The notes: a model not told the origin generated them from the sequence alone. DNA of 64,000 nucleotides from Streptomyces tuirus (GCA_018195615.1 JAGTPG010000001.1:2170501-2234500), one strand, 5' to 3'; numbered from the stretch's first letter, positions 46,451 to 61,215 are shown. Translations and numbers: made by a program.

Positions 46451-47965
46451 TCAGCCCTCGCTGACGCCCAGCTTCTGAAGGATCAGCTCCTTGACGCGGG
46501 CCGCGTCGGCCTGACCCCGGGTCGCCTTCATCACCGCGCCGACCAGCGCGCCGGCCGCGGCCACCTTGCCGCCGCGGATCTTGTCCGCGACGCCCGGGTT
46601 GCCGGCGATGGCCTCGTCGACGGCCGCCGTCAGCGCGCCCTCGTCGGAGACGACCTTCAGACCGCGCTTGTCGACGACCTCGTCCGGGGTGCCTTCGCCC
46701 GCGAGGACGCCTTCGATGACCTGACGGGCCAGCTTGTCGTTCAGGTCGCCCTTGGCGACGAGCTCGGTGACCCGGGCGACCTGCTGCGGTGTGATCGCCA
46801 GCTCGTCGAGCGCCTTGCCCGACTCGTTGGCGCTGCGGGCCAGCTCGCCCATCCACCACTTGCGGGCGGAGGCGGCGTCGGCCCCGGCCTCGATGGTGGC
46901 GACGATCGGCTCCAGCGCGCCGGCGTTGAGGATCGCCTGCATGTCGGTGGCCGAGACGCCCCACTCCTCACGGAGCCGGTTGCGGCGGACCAGCGGCAGC
47001 TCGGGCAGCCCGGCCCGGATCTCCTCGACCCACTCACGGGACGGGGCCACCGGGACGAGGTCGGGCTCCGGGAAGTACCGGTAGTCCTCGGCCTCCTCCT
47101 TCACGCGGCCCGAGGTCGTCGACCCCGTGTCCTCGTGGAAGTGCCGGGTCTCCTGGACGATCGTGCCGCCGGAGGACAGCACGGCCGCGTGCCGCTGGAT
47201 CTCGAAGCGGGCGGCGCGCTCCACGGACCGCAGCGAGTTGACGTTCTTCGTCTCGGAGCGCGTGCCGAACTTCTCGGTGCCGTTCGGGCGCAGCGACAGG
47301 TTCACGTCGCAGCGCATCTGGCCCATCTCCATCCGGGCCTCGGAGACGCCGAGCGCCTTGATGAGCTCGCGCAACTCACGGACGTAAGCCCGGGCGACCT
47401 CGGGGGCACGCTCGCCGGCGCCCTCGATCGGCTTGGTGACGATCTCGATGAGCGGGATGCCGGCGCGGTTGTAGTCCAGCAGCGAGTGGGACGCGCCGTG
47501 GATACGGCCGGTGGCGCCGCCGACGTGCGTCGACTTGCCGGTGTCCTCCTCCATGTGGGCGCGCTCGATCTCCACGCGGAAGGTCTCGCCGTCCTCCAGC
47601 TGCACGTCGAGGTAGCCGTTGAAGGCGATCGGCTCGTCGTACTGGGAGGTCTGGAAGTTCTTCGGCATGTCCGGATAGAAGTAGTTCTTCCGGGCGAAGC
47701 GGCACCACTCGGCGATCTCGCAGTTCAGCGCGAGGCCGATCTTGATCGCGGACTCGACGCCGGTCGCGTTGACGACCGGGAGCGCGCCAGGCAGGCCGAG
47801 GCAGACCGGGCAGGTCTGCGTGTTGGCGTCCTGGCCGAGGGCGGTCGAGCAGCCGCAGAACATCTTGGTCTTGGTGCCGAGTTCGACATGGACCTCGAGG
47901 CCCATGACGGGGTCGTACGACGCGAGTGCGTCCTCGTACGACACCAGGTCGGTCGTGGTGGTCAC
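46451..47965 (-). CDS. gatB: Aspartyl/glutamyl-tRNA amidotransferase subunit B
   Basis: 504 aa. An N-terminal GatB kinase-like domain ('[22 protein letters not shown]', '[19 protein letters not shown]' with zinc-binding cysteines) is followed by '[21 protein letters not shown]' and '[24 protein letters not shown]'. A C-terminal YqeY-like helical domain follows. It phosphorylates mis-charged Glu-tRNA(Gln)/Asp-tRNA(Asn) and transfers ammonia delivered from GatA. Last gene of the gat operon. Confidence 0.97.
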   Translation of the reverse strand: MTTTTDLVSYEDALASYDPVMGLEVHVELGTKTKMFCGCSTALGQDANTQTCPVCLGLPGALPVVNATGVESAIKIGLALNCEIAEWCRFARKNYFYPDMPKNFQTSQYDEPIAFNGYLDVQLEDGETFRVEIERAHMEEDTGKSTHVGGATGRIHGASHSLLDYNRAGIPLIEIVTKPIEGAGERAPEVARAYVRELRELIKALGVSEARMEMGQMRCDVNLSLRPNGTEKFGTRSETKNVNSLRSVERAARFEIQRHAAVLSSGGTIVQETRHFHEDTGSTTSGRVKEEAEDYRYFPEPDLVPVAPSREWVEEIRAGLPELPLVRRNRLREEWGVSATDMQAILNAGALEPIVATIEAGADAASARKWWMGELARSANESGKALDELAITPQQVARVTELVAKGDLNDKLARQVIEGVLAGEGTPDEVVDKRGLKVVSDEGALTAAVDEAIAGNPGVADKIRGGKVAAAGALVGAVMKATRGQADAARVKELILQKLGVSEG

Positions 47966-47980
47966 GGTGAAACTTCCCTC

Positions 47981-48216
47981 TCAGCCCAGCAGGACGTCGT
48001 CGTCGCCCAGCCGCTTCAGCTCGCGGTAGAGAATGGCCAGGTTGGTGACGACCGCGGCGCCGGTCACGACGGCGTCGATCAGCCGCAGCGTGTCGTTGTC
48101 CCCGCGGGCCTTCTTGATCTGCTTGTAGACCCCGACGGCGCCGAACGCCGACGTGGCCATCGAGACGTACAGACCGGACTTGGACTTCTTGAAGCCCTTG
48201 GCCTTGGTCAGTGCAC

Positions 48217-48220
<4 letters not shown>
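47981..48220 (-). CDS. Small conserved protein embedded in the gat operon
   Basis: 79 aa, '[20 protein letters not shown]...' . The GTG start overlaps the gatA stop (GTGA), with AGGAGG 10 nt upstream. The basic N-terminus is followed by one or two weakly hydrophobic helices ('[21 protein letters not shown]', '[22 protein letters not shown]'). It ends 15 bp before gatB. Tight coupling on both sides says it is expressed with GatA and GatB, but no function is known to me. Confidence 0.8.
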
Positions 48221-49725
<1,505 letters not shown>

Positions 49726-49730
49726 GACTT

Positions 49731-50026
49731 CTAGTCCTCCCCAGGATCTGCGGCACCTTGAAACGCTGCTGCTCCTGGGCCGGGGCGCCGGAGAGCGCCT
49801 GCTCGGGGGTGAGCGAGGGACGGACCTCGTCCGGGCGCATGACGTTCGTCAGCGGGAGCGGGTGCGAGGTCGGCGGTACGTCTTGGTCGGCGACCTCGCT
49901 GACGCGGGCGACCGCGCCGATGATGTCGTCCAGCTGGCCCGCGAAGTGTTCGAGCTCTTCGGGCTTCAGCTCCAGACGCGCCAGCCGGGCGAGGTGGGCG
50001 ACCTCCTCGCGCGTGATGCCAGGCAT
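49731..50026 (-). CDS. gatC: Aspartyl/glutamyl-tRNA amidotransferase subunit C, frameshift at the last codons
   Basis: 98 aa after correction: '[20 protein letters not shown]' to '[13 protein letters not shown]'. As written, the CTGGGGAGGACTAG stretch near 49740 is one G short, so the frame misses the TAG at 49731 and runs on into gatA for 124 residues. GatC wraps GatA and GatB and stabilises the complex. It is the first gene of the operon, and the corrected stop leaves 5 bp to gatA, a normal arrangement. Confidence 0.92.
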
Positions 50027-50153
50027 GCAGCGATCCTCTGGGGGTGAGTGAATGTGGTTTGGCCCAATCCTATGGGGCGGGAGGCCGTGCCCGTGAAACG
50101 GTTTGCCGGGCCTCGCGCCCCGGCCCCGCCAGGGCGCTGTTGGCTGCGCTGAA

Positions 50154-52455
50154 CTAGCCGATGCGGCCGGAGTCGTCAGCCGTGGCCGCCGGGAGGGCGG
50201 CCCGGGGGCGCTGCCAGCCGCGGGAGCCGCGGGCGCGGAGCCAGGCCGTGGTCTCGTCGGGGGGCATCGCGGCGGCGACCAGCCAGCCCTGGACGGCGTC
50301 GCAGCCGAGGTCGCGCAGACGTTCCCAGGTCTCGTCGTCCTCGACGCCCTCGGCGACGACGAGCAGGCCGAGGGAGTGCGCGAGGTCGACCGTGCAGCGC
50401 ACGATCTCGGCGTCCTCGGTGTCGACCGCGAGCCGGGCGACGAACGAGCGATCGATCTTCAGCTCGCTGACCGGGAGCCGGCGCAGGTGCACGAGCGAGG
50501 AGTAGCCCGTGCCGAAGTCGTCCAGGGACATCTTCACGCCGTGTCCGGTCAGCCCGTTGAGGGTGTCGGCGGCGCGCTGCGGGTCCTCCAGGAGGACGTG
50601 TTCCGTTATCTCCAGTTGGAGCGCTCCCGCGGGGACGCCGTGCCGGGCCAGCCGGGCGGCGACCGAGCCGGCGAAGCCGGGCGTGTGCACGTCGCGCGGG
50701 GAGACGTTGACCGCGACCGGGACGAACAGCCCCTGGGCCCGCCAGCGCGCGACCTGGCCGAGCGCGGTCTCCAGGACGTACTCGGTGAGATGGGGCATCA
50801 GCCCGAGGACTCGGCGATCGCTATGAACTCGTCCGGCGGCACCTTGCCCCGCTCGGGGTGCACCCAGCGGACCAGGGCCTCCAGGCCCGCGACCTGCCCG
50901 TCGAAGCGGACCTTCGGCTGGTAGTGGAGCTCGACCTCGTGGGCGTCCAGCGCCCGGCGCAGGTCGCCCAGCAGGCCGAGCCGGTCCGGGGTGTTCGAGT
51001 CGCGCTTGGACTCGTAGACCTCGACGCCCGTACGGTCCCGCTTCGCCTGGTACATCGCCACGTCCGCCCGCCGCAGCAGCCCCTCGGCGTCCAGGGCGTG
51101 GTCGGGGAAGACGGCGACTCCCGCGCTGGCCTCCAGGACGAGGGTGAGGCCGTCGAGGTCGAGCGGGGAGCTGAGCCAGGTGACCAGGTTGCGGGCGACC
51201 CGGGTCGCGGAGGTCGTGGAGTCGGCGACCGGCAGTAAGACGGCGAACTCGTCCCCGCCGAGCCGCGCGGCCTCCGCCCCTCGCGGCAGCGCCACGCGCA
51301 GCCGGTCGGCGATCTGCAACAGCAGCCGGTCACCGGCCAGATGACCGAGAGTGTCGTTGACCGACCGGAAACGGTCGAGGTCGATCAGCATCAGGGCGGC
51401 GCGGGCGTCGATGCGCTCGGCGTCGTCCAGCGCGGTCCAGATGCGCTCCAGCAGCCACTGGCGGTTGGGCAGGCCGGTCAGCGGGTCGCGCAGCTGCTCC
51501 TCCGCACGGGCCCGCGCTATCCAGAGCGTGGAGTCAAGGGCGATGAGCGGGATGGAGAACAGCGGCAGCAGGATCGGCTTGGCGGCGGCCACCACGCAGA
51601 CCAGCGGCGCGATGCCCAGCAGCGCGACCGCGACCAGTCCCTGTCTGACCAGCGCGGTGCGGGCGACGGTGGGCAGGCCGGGGCGCGGGGCGTGCAGGTA
51701 CCAGAGCAGCACACGGGAGACGGCGAGGTAGGCGGCGGCGACCAGGGCCACCTGAGGTGCGGTGTAGAGCGTCCAGTTGTGCGGGTCCGCCGGGGACTCG
51801 ACGGACGGTACGGATCCGAAGGCGCCCAGCACCAGAGCACCGGCGCCGATCCCGAGGAGGTCGACCGCCCCGTGCAGGACGCCCTGGCGCCAGCGGTTGC
51901 GGCGGGCTATGCCGACCAGCACCACGACCGTGAGGCTGACCATGCCGGCCGGTACCCAGCCGTAGAGCAGCAGCACGGCGAGGGTGAGGGCGGCGCCCGA
52001 GCCGGTGCCGCCCCACCAGCGGGAGCGGCCCAGCATGACCAGGTGGCCGACGATGATGCCGGTCAGCACGGCCAGCGCCCAGCCGGCCCTGCCGGACGGG
52101 AAGAGCGCGTGGCCGCCGGTGAAGGCGCGGTAGAAGCCGGCGCCCAGGACGAACCCGGCGGCCGCGACGACCGCCGCGGGCAGCGCGGGCCAGGACAGGT
52201 GCCGTTCGGTGTCCGCGTCCGGGTCCGCACCCGTCAGTCCAGGGGTGTGTTCGGGGACGGGCTGGGTGGCACCGCGGCCGTCCGCCGCGGCGCGCCCCCG
52301 CCGACGCGCCCGTCCGCGGTGTACTGTCCGACGGCGCGCACCTCCACGCCCGGACGTCCCGCCGGCCGTCCGGTCCCACGGACTGCACGCCATGCGACCG
52401 CGATGCGGCGCAGGCGCAGCCGTGAGCCCGGCACGGCGCTCTCGGTCGGTTCCAT
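50154..52455 (-). CDS. rmdB: Membrane GGDEF-EAL c-di-GMP enzyme (RmdB-like), two frameshifts as sequenced
   Basis: About 765 aa after correction. The start at 52455 has GAGAGGGACGGGA upstream. One shift lies between about 52250 and 52320. Membrane segments follow ('[21 protein letters not shown]' and five or six more, to about residue 330). The GGDEF domain is intact ('[13 protein letters not shown]'). The EAL domain is intact ('[14 protein letters not shown]', '[19 protein letters not shown]', '[11 protein letters not shown]'), but its second half falls in another frame because one G is missing near 50803. Position next to ligA matches rmdB as I remember it. It probably degrades c-di-GMP and so affects development. 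Confidence 0.87.
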
Positions 52456-52666
52456 TCCCGTCCCTCTCACAGCCGGCGGTGCCCACGCCCCGCGGCCCGG
52501 TGCCCGACAACCTTCAACGGCCCGCGCCCGAAAAACCCTTCCCCGTGCTCCGCGTGAGCACGAAGATGCCCCGACCGCAGCTGGGCACGGCAGGCGCACA
52601 TCTCAACAGTAGGCCGCAGAAGGCTTCCACGGGCAGCGGTCGCCGACGGTTGCCCGAATGCGCCCC

Positions 52667-52706
52667 GGCCACCCGTATGCATCTGGTATGCGCCGATCGG
52701 GTGGCC
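52667..52706 (-). terminator. Hairpin after ligA
   Basis: Inverted repeat GGCCACCCG / CGGGTGGCC with a 22-nt loop. Its right arm reaches to 9 bp from the ligA stop. The rest of 52456-52666 holds the rmdB upstream region. I saw no further gene there. Confidence 0.6.
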
Positions 52707-52714
52707 TTCAACCG

Positions 52715-54925
<2,211 letters not shown>

Positions 54926-55932
54926 TTACTCTGGGTTGTCCGCGAGAGATCTCGCCGCCCGGACGCAGTGAGCGAGAGCCGAGCGCGCGTACCCCGGGGA
55001 GGCCCCGCGAGTCCGCACGCCGGGGTGAGCGTGACCGCCTCCGCGAGAAGCCCCGGTGACAGCCCCAGCCTGCGCCACAGCGTCCTGACACCCATGACGC
55101 TACCGGCAGGGTCTGACAATGGGCCCTCCACGGCCGGGACGACACCGGCGAACAGCCGGGTGCCGCCCTCCACCGCCTCACCGATCGCCTCGTCGTCACG
55201 CTCGGTGAGCAGGGAGAAGTCGAAGGAGACGGCCGCGGCGCCGGCCCGGCGGAGCAGGGCGAAGGGCACGTCCGGGGCGCAGGAGTGGACGACGACCGGG
55301 CCGTCCTCGTGCACGGCGACGACGTCGCGCAGTGTGGCCTCGACGATCTGCCGGTCGACGGCCCGGTGGGTGCGGTAGCCGCTGGCGGTCCTCACCTGGC
55401 CCCGCAGGACAGCGGTGAGGGACGGCTCGTCGAGCTGGAGCACGAGGTGCGCGCCCGGGATGCGCCGCCGGAGCTCGGCGAGGTGCAGACGCAGACCCTC
55501 CGCGAGGGAGGCGGCCAGGTCGCGACAGGCACCGGCGTCGGAGAGGGCCGCCTCGCCGCCGCGCAGCTCCAGGTCGGCGGCGAGGGTCCAGGGTCCGACG
55601 GCCTGGACCTTCAGCGGTCCCTCGTACTCCTGCGTGAACTCCTCCAGCGCGTCGAGGTCCTCGCCGAGCCAGGAACGGGCTCGCTTGGTGTCCCGTCCCG
55701 GCCGGTCGCCGAGCCGCCATCCGCTGGGCTCCACGCGCGCGTACAGCTCGACGAGCATCCCCGCGGTCCGCCCGATCATGTCCGCTCCGGGCCCCCGGGC
55801 GGGCAGTTCGGGCAGGAAGGGGAAGTCCTCGAAGGTCCCGGTGACGGTCTTGGCGGCTTCTCGGGCGTCGCCGCCGGGCATGGACCCCACGCCGGTGGCG
55901 GCACCGAACCTGAACTGGCTGTTTTCGCTCAC
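54926..55932 (-). CDS. Core methionine synthase (MetE C-terminal domain only), frameshift near the end
   Basis: About 335 aa after correction. 'GVGSMPGGDAREAAKTVTG' start, then a UroD/MetE barrel. Likely zinc ligands are the His and Cys of 'VVHSCAPDVPF' and the Cys of 'TPACGLAG', matching the HxC...C pattern of MetE. Near 55005 one G is missing; with it the end reads 'YARSALAHCVRAARSLADNPE' and stops at 54926. Full MetE has about 750 aa with a duplicated N-domain, absent here. It may transfer a methyl group to homocysteine from another donor. Upstream of ligA on the same strand. Confidence 0.8.
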
Positions 55933-55963
55933 CGGAGAAGCCTACGGAACGGGTCCGCCGGGG

Positions 55964-56653
55964 TCAGTTCCCCGGTCGTACCGTGAGGTCGTTGACCTCC
56001 GCGTCCCTCGGCAGGTCGAGGGCCATGACGATCGTCGTGGCGACCGACTCGGGGTCGATCCACTTCGAGGCGTCGTACTCCTTGCCCTCCTGCTGGTGGA
56101 CCTTGGCCTGCATGGGGCTGGCCGTGCGGCCGGGGTAGACCGAGGTGACGCGGACTCCGTTGCCGTGCTCCTCGTGGCGCAGGGAGTCGGCCAGGGCCTT
56201 CAGGCCGTGCTTGGAGGCGGCGTACGCGGACCAGGCGGCGTGGGCGTTGAGGCCGGCGCCGGAGTTGACGAACACCACGTGGCCCCGGGCGGCGCGCAGC
56301 TGGGGCAGGAAGTGGCGGGTCAGTTCGGCGGGGGCGACGAGGTTGACGTTGAGCTGGTGGCGCCAGGTCTTCGGGGTGAGTTCACCGACCGGGCCGAGGT
56401 CGACGACACCGGCGATGTGCAGCAGCGAGTCCACTCGGTCGGGCAGCGACTGGTGGGAGAAGGCCCAGGAGAGCTTGTCGGGGTCGGCCAGGTCGCCGAC
56501 CAGGGTCTTCGCCCCGGGGAACTCCGCCGCCAGCTCCTTCGCACGGCCCGCGTCGCGCGCGTGCAGCACGAGGTCGTCCCCGCGCGCGTGCAGACGGCGG
56601 GCCACGGCCGCGCCGATGCCGGAGCCCGCCCCGGTGATCACATGAGTAGCCAT
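55964..56653 (-). CDS. Short-chain dehydrogenase/reductase
   Basis: 229 aa from ATG 56653 (ATG 56662 also possible). Classical SDR: 'VITGAGSGIGAAVARRL' for cofactor binding, 'HIAGVV', catalytic Ser in 'VVFVNSGAG', and 'YAASKHGLKALA' with the Tyr-x-x-x-Lys pair. Arg residues after the second strand suggest NADP. Soluble, substrate unknown. Lies between the methionine-synthase-like and LOG genes, all on the minus strand. Confidence 0.92.
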   Translation of the reverse strand: MATHVITGAGSGIGAAVARRLHARGDDLVLHARDAGRAKELAAEFPGAKTLVGDLADPDKLSWAFSHQSLPDRVDSLLHIAGVVDLGPVGELTPKTWRHQLNVNLVAPAELTRHFLPQLRAARGHVVFVNSGAGLNAHAAWSAYAASKHGLKALADSLRHEEHGNGVRVTSVYPGRTASPMQAKVHQQEGKEYDASKWIDPESVATTIVMALDLPRDAEVNDLTVRPGN

Positions 56654-56688
56654 GCCCGCCATGCTCGCATCAGAGCAAGGCCCCTAGG

Positions 56689-57228
56689 TCACTCGATCCC
56701 CCGGCTCTCCTCCAGATACGCCAGCGCCCCCACCGGCTCCTCCGCGAAGAACACCAGGTCGGTGAGGGGGCGGGGCAGGAATCCCTCGTCCTCCATGCGG
56801 CGGAACTGCTCCTTCAGACCGTCGTAGAAGCCGGCGGTGTTGAGCAGGACCACCGGCTTGTCCGTGTGGCCGTGCTTCTTCAGTTCCAGGATCTCGGTCG
56901 CCTCGTCGAGCGTGCCGGTGCCGCCCACCATGATCACCACGGCGTCGGCCTTCTCCAGGAGCAGCTTCTTGCGCTCGGCGAGGTCCTTCGCGACGACCAT
57001 CTCGTCGACGCCCGGGCGGGCCTTGGCCGAGAGGAACTGCACGGAGACGCCGGTGAGCCGGCCGCCCGCCTCCTGAACCCCGTCGGCGACGACCTTCATG
57101 AGGCCGACGTCCGAGCCGCCCCACACGAGGGTGTGACCACCCTTGCCCAGCAGTTTCGCGAACTCCCGCGCGGGTCGGGTGTAGCGCTCGTCGAGGTCGG
57201 CGGCGGAGAGGAAGACACAGATGTTCAT
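56689..57228 (-). CDS. LOG-family protein (TIGR00730, nucleoside 5'-monophosphate phosphoribohydrolase)
   Basis: 179 aa from ATG 57228. 'LVWGGSDVGLMKVVADGVQEAGG' and the family motif 'VGGTGTLDEATEILELKKHGH' are present. The usual 'PGGxGT' reads 'VGGTGT' here. Members release free base from cytokinin-like or other nucleotide monophosphates; many were once called lysine decarboxylases. The ATG overlaps the stop of the methyltransferase upstream by 4 bp, so the two are coupled. Confidence 0.9.
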   Translation of the reverse strand: MNICVFLSAADLDERYTRPAREFAKLLGKGGHTLVWGGSDVGLMKVVADGVQEAGGRLTGVSVQFLSAKARPGVDEMVVAKDLAERKKLLLEKADAVVIMVGGTGTLDEATEILELKKHGHTDKPVVLLNTAGFYDGLKEQFRRMEDEGFLPRPLTDLVFFAEEPVGALAYLEESRGIE

Positions 57229-58028
57229 GGGCCCACCGTACGGGCCCGATCCGCGGTCGCGGTCACGCGGATCTTGGACTGCCGGTGCGGGAGCCGTTCC
57301 CAGTCGTCCATGAACCGGGCGTCCAGGCCGTGCTCGGCTGCGAGTCCGGTCAGCGTCGCCGTCCGGTAGTAGAAGTCCTCGCGCAGCACCTGGTGCTCTT
57401 CGCCCTCCGTGCGATCGAACGTGAAGTCGAAGAACCCGCCGGGCGCGAGGATCCGGCCGACGTGGGCGAAGCACTCCTCGATGACGCGCAGCGGAGAGTG
57501 CGAGAAGACGCTGTGCGCGTGCACGACGTCGAAGTGCGCGTCGGGCAGGAAGGCGAAGGTGAGATCGTCCGCGAGCGCCAGGTAGGGCAGCTTGGACTGG
57601 AGGTTCTCGGCCACCAGGGTGTCCTGGGCGGCGAGCAGGATGTGCGGCGAGATGTCGATGCCGTAGTAGTGGCCGCTGTCCAGGTGGTCGATGAACAGCC
57701 GTCCGGCGCGCAGGTTGCCGCAGCCGATCTCCAGCATGCGGTGGTGCGGCTGGAGGCCGTGTCCCACCAGGTAGTCGAACTGCATCCGGCCGATCCGCGT
57801 CCACGACTCGCGCGACGGGTTGTGTCCCACCGCCGCCTCCGCGCTGCGCGCCGCGTCGGAGGCCATCACGGCGCGGTAGTACGCGATGTGGTCGCGGTAC
57901 CGCAGCCGCAGCCAGGCGTCCCGCGCCGCGCGCCGGGCGTGCGCCGGTACGCGCTCCGGGTGGCGCAGGGCGTATCTGACCTGGTGGGCCAGGGTGCTGC
58001 GGTTCCTGGCCGGTTCCGTGGCTCGCAT
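57225..58028 (-). CDS. SAM-dependent methyltransferase
   Basis: 267 aa. A basic N-terminal stretch of about 60 residues ('RRAARDAWLRLRYRDHIAYY') precedes the Rossmann core: 'HRMLEIGCGNLRAGRLFIDHL', 'YYGIDISPHIL', 'FDVVHAHSVFSHSPLRV' and 'ILAPGGFFDFTFD'. It is similar to methyltransferases seen in glycan or lipid pathways, but the substrate is unknown. Overlaps the LOG gene by 4 bp. Divergent from the DUF427 gene. Confidence 0.88.
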   Translation of the reverse strand: MRATEPARNRSTLAHQVRYALRHPERVPAHARRAARDAWLRLRYRDHIAYYRAVMASDAARSAEAAVGHNPSRESWTRIGRMQFDYLVGHGLQPHHRMLEIGCGNLRAGRLFIDHLDSGHYYGIDISPHILLAAQDTLVAENLQSKLPYLALADDLTFAFLPDAHFDVVHAHSVFSHSPLRVIEECFAHVGRILAPGGFFDFTFDRTEGEEHQVLREDFYYRTATLTGLAAEHGLDARFMDDWERLPHRQSKIRVTATADRARTVGP

Positions 58029-58109
58029 GGGGGCCTCCTGCGGCGAGGGAAGAACTCCGCTTCAGCCTGCGCTGTAACCAGGGAGTCGGCTACCCAAGGA
58101 GGGGCGATC

Positions 58110-58433
58110 GTGACGAACGGACATCGCATCACCATCGAGCGGAGCGGCCGGCACGTGCGCGTCGTGCACGGCGGGCAGGTGCTGGCGGAGAGCGACCAGC
58201 CGCTGGTCCTGCGCGAGACGGGCTGTCCCGAGCGCTACTACCTCCCGGCCGAGGACGTACGCCTCGACCTGCTGATGCCGTCGGACACGCACACGTACTG
58301 CCCCTTCAAGGGCACCGCGTCCTACTGGTCGCTGCCGGACGCGGCGGACCTCGTCTGGGCGTATCCGGAGCCCAAGCCGGACGTCGGGGAGATCAAGGAC
58401 CACCTGTGCTTCTACGAGGTGGAAGTGCTGTGA
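58110..58433 (+). CDS. DUF427 protein
   Basis: 107 aa from GTG 58110 with AAGGAGGGG upstream. The family signature is clear: '[19 protein letters not shown]', '[13 protein letters not shown]', '[15 protein letters not shown]' and 'VWAYPEP'. Small single-domain beta protein of unknown biochemical role. Stands alone between a divergent methyltransferase and a downstream hydrolase. Confidence 0.93.
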   Translation: MTNGHRITIERSGRHVRVVHGGQVLAESDQPLVLRETGCPERYYLPAEDVRLDLLMPSDTHTYCPFKGTASYWSLPDAADLVWAYPEPKPDVGEIKDHLCFYEVEVL

Positions 58434-58494
58434 TCGGCTGACGCACGGCCCGCCTCACCCATGAAGACCGTGCCGTGCGGCAGTCTGCTCCGAC

Positions 58495-59277
58495 ATGGAC
58501 AAGAAGATCCTTTCGCGCGACGGCACCCGAATCGCCTACGAGAGCACCGGCCGGGGCCCCGCGGTCGTCCTGGTGAGCGGCGCGATGTCGACGGGCGGCA
58601 CCCTGGCGCCGCTGGCCGTGTCGCTCTCGGAGCGCTTCCAGGCCGTCGTGTACGACCGCCGGGGCCGCGGCGCCAGCGGGGACACGGCGCCGTATGCCGT
58701 GGAGCGCGAGGTCGAGGACCTGGCGGCGGTGATCGAGGCAGTGGGCGGCGAGGCGTTCCTGTACGGCATCTCGTCGGGCGGGGCGCTGGTCCTGGAGGCG
58801 GCGGCGAGCGGGCTGCCGGTGCGGCGGGTCGCGGTGTACGAGACGCCGTTCGCGATGTCCGAGGAGGGCGCCGAGGAGCGCGGGCGGTACACCGCGCGTC
58901 TGACGGAGGCGCTCGGTGAGGGGCGGCGCGGGGACGCGGTCGAGCTGTTCCTGCGGCTGACCGGCCTGGCCGAAGAGGTCATCCAGGGCGCCCGGCAGTC
59001 CCCCATGTGGGCCGGCATGGAGGCGATCGCCCCGAGCCTCGCCTACGACGACGCGGTCATGCGCGACGGCCGCGTGCCCCGCTTCAGGCTGGCCTCCGTC
59101 GCCGTCCCCGTCCTGGCCGTCGCGGGCGACGCGAGCCCGGCGTGGCTCCGCGAGGCGGCCCGATCCATCGCGGACTCGGTCCCCCAGGGCACGTACCGCA
59201 CCCTCCAGGGCCAGACGCACATGGTCGAGCCGAATGTGCTGGCACCGGTGCTGGTGGAGTTCTTCACGCGGGCCTGA
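58495..59277 (+). CDS. Alpha/beta-hydrolase
   Basis: 260 aa. '[30 protein letters not shown]' and the nucleophile elbow '[17 protein letters not shown]' (GxSxG, nucleophilic Ser) are typical. A lid region of about 70 residues follows, then '[17 protein letters not shown]' with the acid and '[15 protein letters not shown]' with the His. Cytosolic esterase or peptidase of unknown substrate. 61 bp after DUF427, possibly co-transcribed, and convergent with mnmA. Confidence 0.9.
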   Translation: MDKKILSRDGTRIAYESTGRGPAVVLVSGAMSTGGTLAPLAVSLSERFQAVVYDRRGRGASGDTAPYAVEREVEDLAAVIEAVGGEAFLYGISSGGALVLEAAASGLPVRRVAVYETPFAMSEEGAEERGRYTARLTEALGEGRRGDAVELFLRLTGLAEEVIQGARQSPMWAGMEAIAPSLAYDDAVMRDGRVPRFRLASVAVPVLAVAGDASPAWLREAARSIADSVPQGTYRTLQGQTHMVEPNVLAPVLVEFFTRA

Positions 59278-59359
59278 GAACGACGTGAGGTCGGCGATGC
59301 CCAGGGCCCAGGCGAACCTCGCGCGGCCCTCGAAGTGAGAGCCTCGTGCCCCCGTGGCG

Positions 59360-60489
59360 TCAGGCCACGCCCGCCGGGGCCCGCTTCGTCGAGGCGATCG
59401 TCGCCGAGCCCACCACGCGCGTGCCGTCGTACAGGACGATCGCCTGGCCGGGGCGACACCGCGGACCGGGTCGGTGAAGGTGACCTCGAGGGAGCCGTCG
59501 ATCAGCTCGGCGGTGACCTCGGTCTCGCCGCCGTGGGCGCGGAGCTGGGCCGTGTAGGTGCCGGGGCCGACCGGGGCGGCGCCGCACCAGCGGGGCTTGA
59601 TCGCGGTGAGGGCGTTGACGTCGAGAGCGGACGCCGGGCCGACGGTCACCGTGTTGTCGACCGGGGAGATGTCGAGGACGTAGCGCGGCTTGCCGTCGGG
59701 CGCCGGGGTGCCGATGCGCAGGCCCTTGCGCTGGCCGATGGTGAAGCCGTACGCACCCTCGTGCGTGCCGATCTTCGCTCCCGACTCGTCGACGATGTCG
59801 CCCTCCGCCTTGCCGAGCCGGTCCGCGAGGAAGCCCTGGGTGTCGCCGTCGGCGATGAAGCAGATGTCGTGCGAGTCGGGCTTCTTGGCGACCGCGAGGC
59901 CCCGGCGCTCGGCCTCCGCGCGGATCTCGTCCTTGGTGGTGACCGTGTCGCCGAGCGGGAAGAGCGCGTGCGCCAGCTGCTTCTCGTCCAGCACACCGAG
60001 GACGTACGACTGGTCCTTGGCCATGTCGGACGCGCGGTGCAGCTCGCGCGTGCCGTCGGCGAGCGTGACGACCTTGGCGTAGTGGCCCGTGCACACCGCG
60101 TCGAAGCCCAGCGCGAGCGCCTTGTCCAGCAGCGCGGCGAACTTGATCTTCTCGTTGCAGCGCAGGCAGGGGTTGGGGGTGCGGCCGGCCTCGTACTCGG
60201 CGACGAAGTCCTCGACGACGTCCTCACGGAAGCGGTCGGCGAGGTCCCACACGTAGAAGGGGATGCCGATGACGTCGGCGGCGCGACGGGCGTCGCGCGA
60301 GTCCTCGATGGTGCAGCAGCCCCGCGCGCCCGTCCGGAAGGATTGCGGGTTGGCGGAGAGCGCGAGGTGGACGCCGGTCACGTCGTGGCCCGCCTCGGCC
60401 GCGCGGGCGGCGGCGACGGCGGAGTCGACGCCGCCGGACATGGCGGCCAGGACGCGAAGGGGACGGGAGCGCTGCGGGGTGTCAGTCAT
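59360..60489 (-). CDS. mnmA: tRNA-specific 2-thiouridylase, one frameshift as sequenced
   Basis: About 376 aa after correction. The PP-loop is '[17 protein letters not shown]'. The catalytic cysteines are in '[14 protein letters not shown]' and '[11 protein letters not shown]', and '[11 protein letters not shown]' follows. One G is missing near 59450 (GCCCCGGCCAGG); with it the end reads '[20 protein letters not shown]'. It thiolates U34 of Lys/Glu/Gln tRNAs using sulfur from a cysteine desulfurase, one of which is encoded 0.8 kb away. A near-essential gene, so the shift is probably a sequence error. Confidence 0.92.
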
Positions 60490-60549
60490 AACCCTTCCAG
60501 GGTACGGGGGCGCGGGAACCAGGACTCGCGAGTATCCGTTGTCGATCAC

Positions 60550-61215
60550 ATGGGACAGCGGAAGGCTCCGAAGGACGGCGACCGGAAGGTCGGGCGTCGG
60601 GCGTTGCTGATCGGCGGGGCGGCGGCAGCGGCGGGTTCGGCCGTGCTGGCCCGGGATGAGCTCGCGCGGCTGTGGTGGCGGACTCCCGGCGTGGAGAGGC
60701 CGCGCAAGGAGGGCGAGGTCGACTACGGGGGCGCGCGCTGGGTGGCGGCGTCGGACGCGAACTGGCGCCGCGCGGACCGGCCCGACGACTTCGGCATAGA
60801 CATGGTGATCGTCCATGTCACACAGGGCAGTTTCGACAGTGCAGTGAAGGCCTTCCAGGACCCGGGGCACAAGGCGGCCACGCACTACATCGTCCGCCAG
60901 GACGGGCATGTCACGCAGATGATCCGCGAGCTGGACGTGGCGTACCACGCGGGCAACCGCGACTACAACGAGCGCAGTGTCGGCATCGAGCACGAGGGCT
61001 TCGTGGACCGTCCGCAGGACCTCACGGACGAGATGTACGAGGCCTCGGCCCGCCTCACGGCCCGGATCTGCGCGCGCTACGACATACCCGTCGACCGCGA
61101 GCACATCATCGGCCACGTGGAGGTCCCGGGCACGGACCACACGGACCCGGGGCCGCACTGGGACTGGGACAAGTACATGCGGCTGGTGCGCCAGGCGCGT
61201 ACGGCACCGGCGTAG
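60550..61215 (+). CDS. N-acetylmuramoyl-L-alanine amidase (amidase_2) with Tat-like signal
   Basis: 221 aa. '[21 protein letters not shown]' is a twin-arginine-style signal, so the enzyme is exported. The amidase_2 fold shows '[10 protein letters not shown]' (first zinc His), '[16 protein letters not shown]', '[12 protein letters not shown]' and '[22 protein letters not shown]' with the other zinc ligands. It cleaves the peptide from the glycan of peptidoglycan. Divergent from mnmA by 60 bp and convergent with the cysteine desulfurase gene. Confidence 0.92.
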   Translation: MGQRKAPKDGDRKVGRRALLIGGAAAAAGSAVLARDELARLWWRTPGVERPRKEGEVDYGGARWVAASDANWRRADRPDDFGIDMVIVHVTQGSFDSAVKAFQDPGHKAATHYIVRQDGHVTQMIRELDVAYHAGNRDYNERSVGIEHEGFVDRPQDLTDEMYEASARLTARICARYDIPVDREHIIGHVEVPGTDHTDPGPHWDWDKYMRLVRQARTAPA

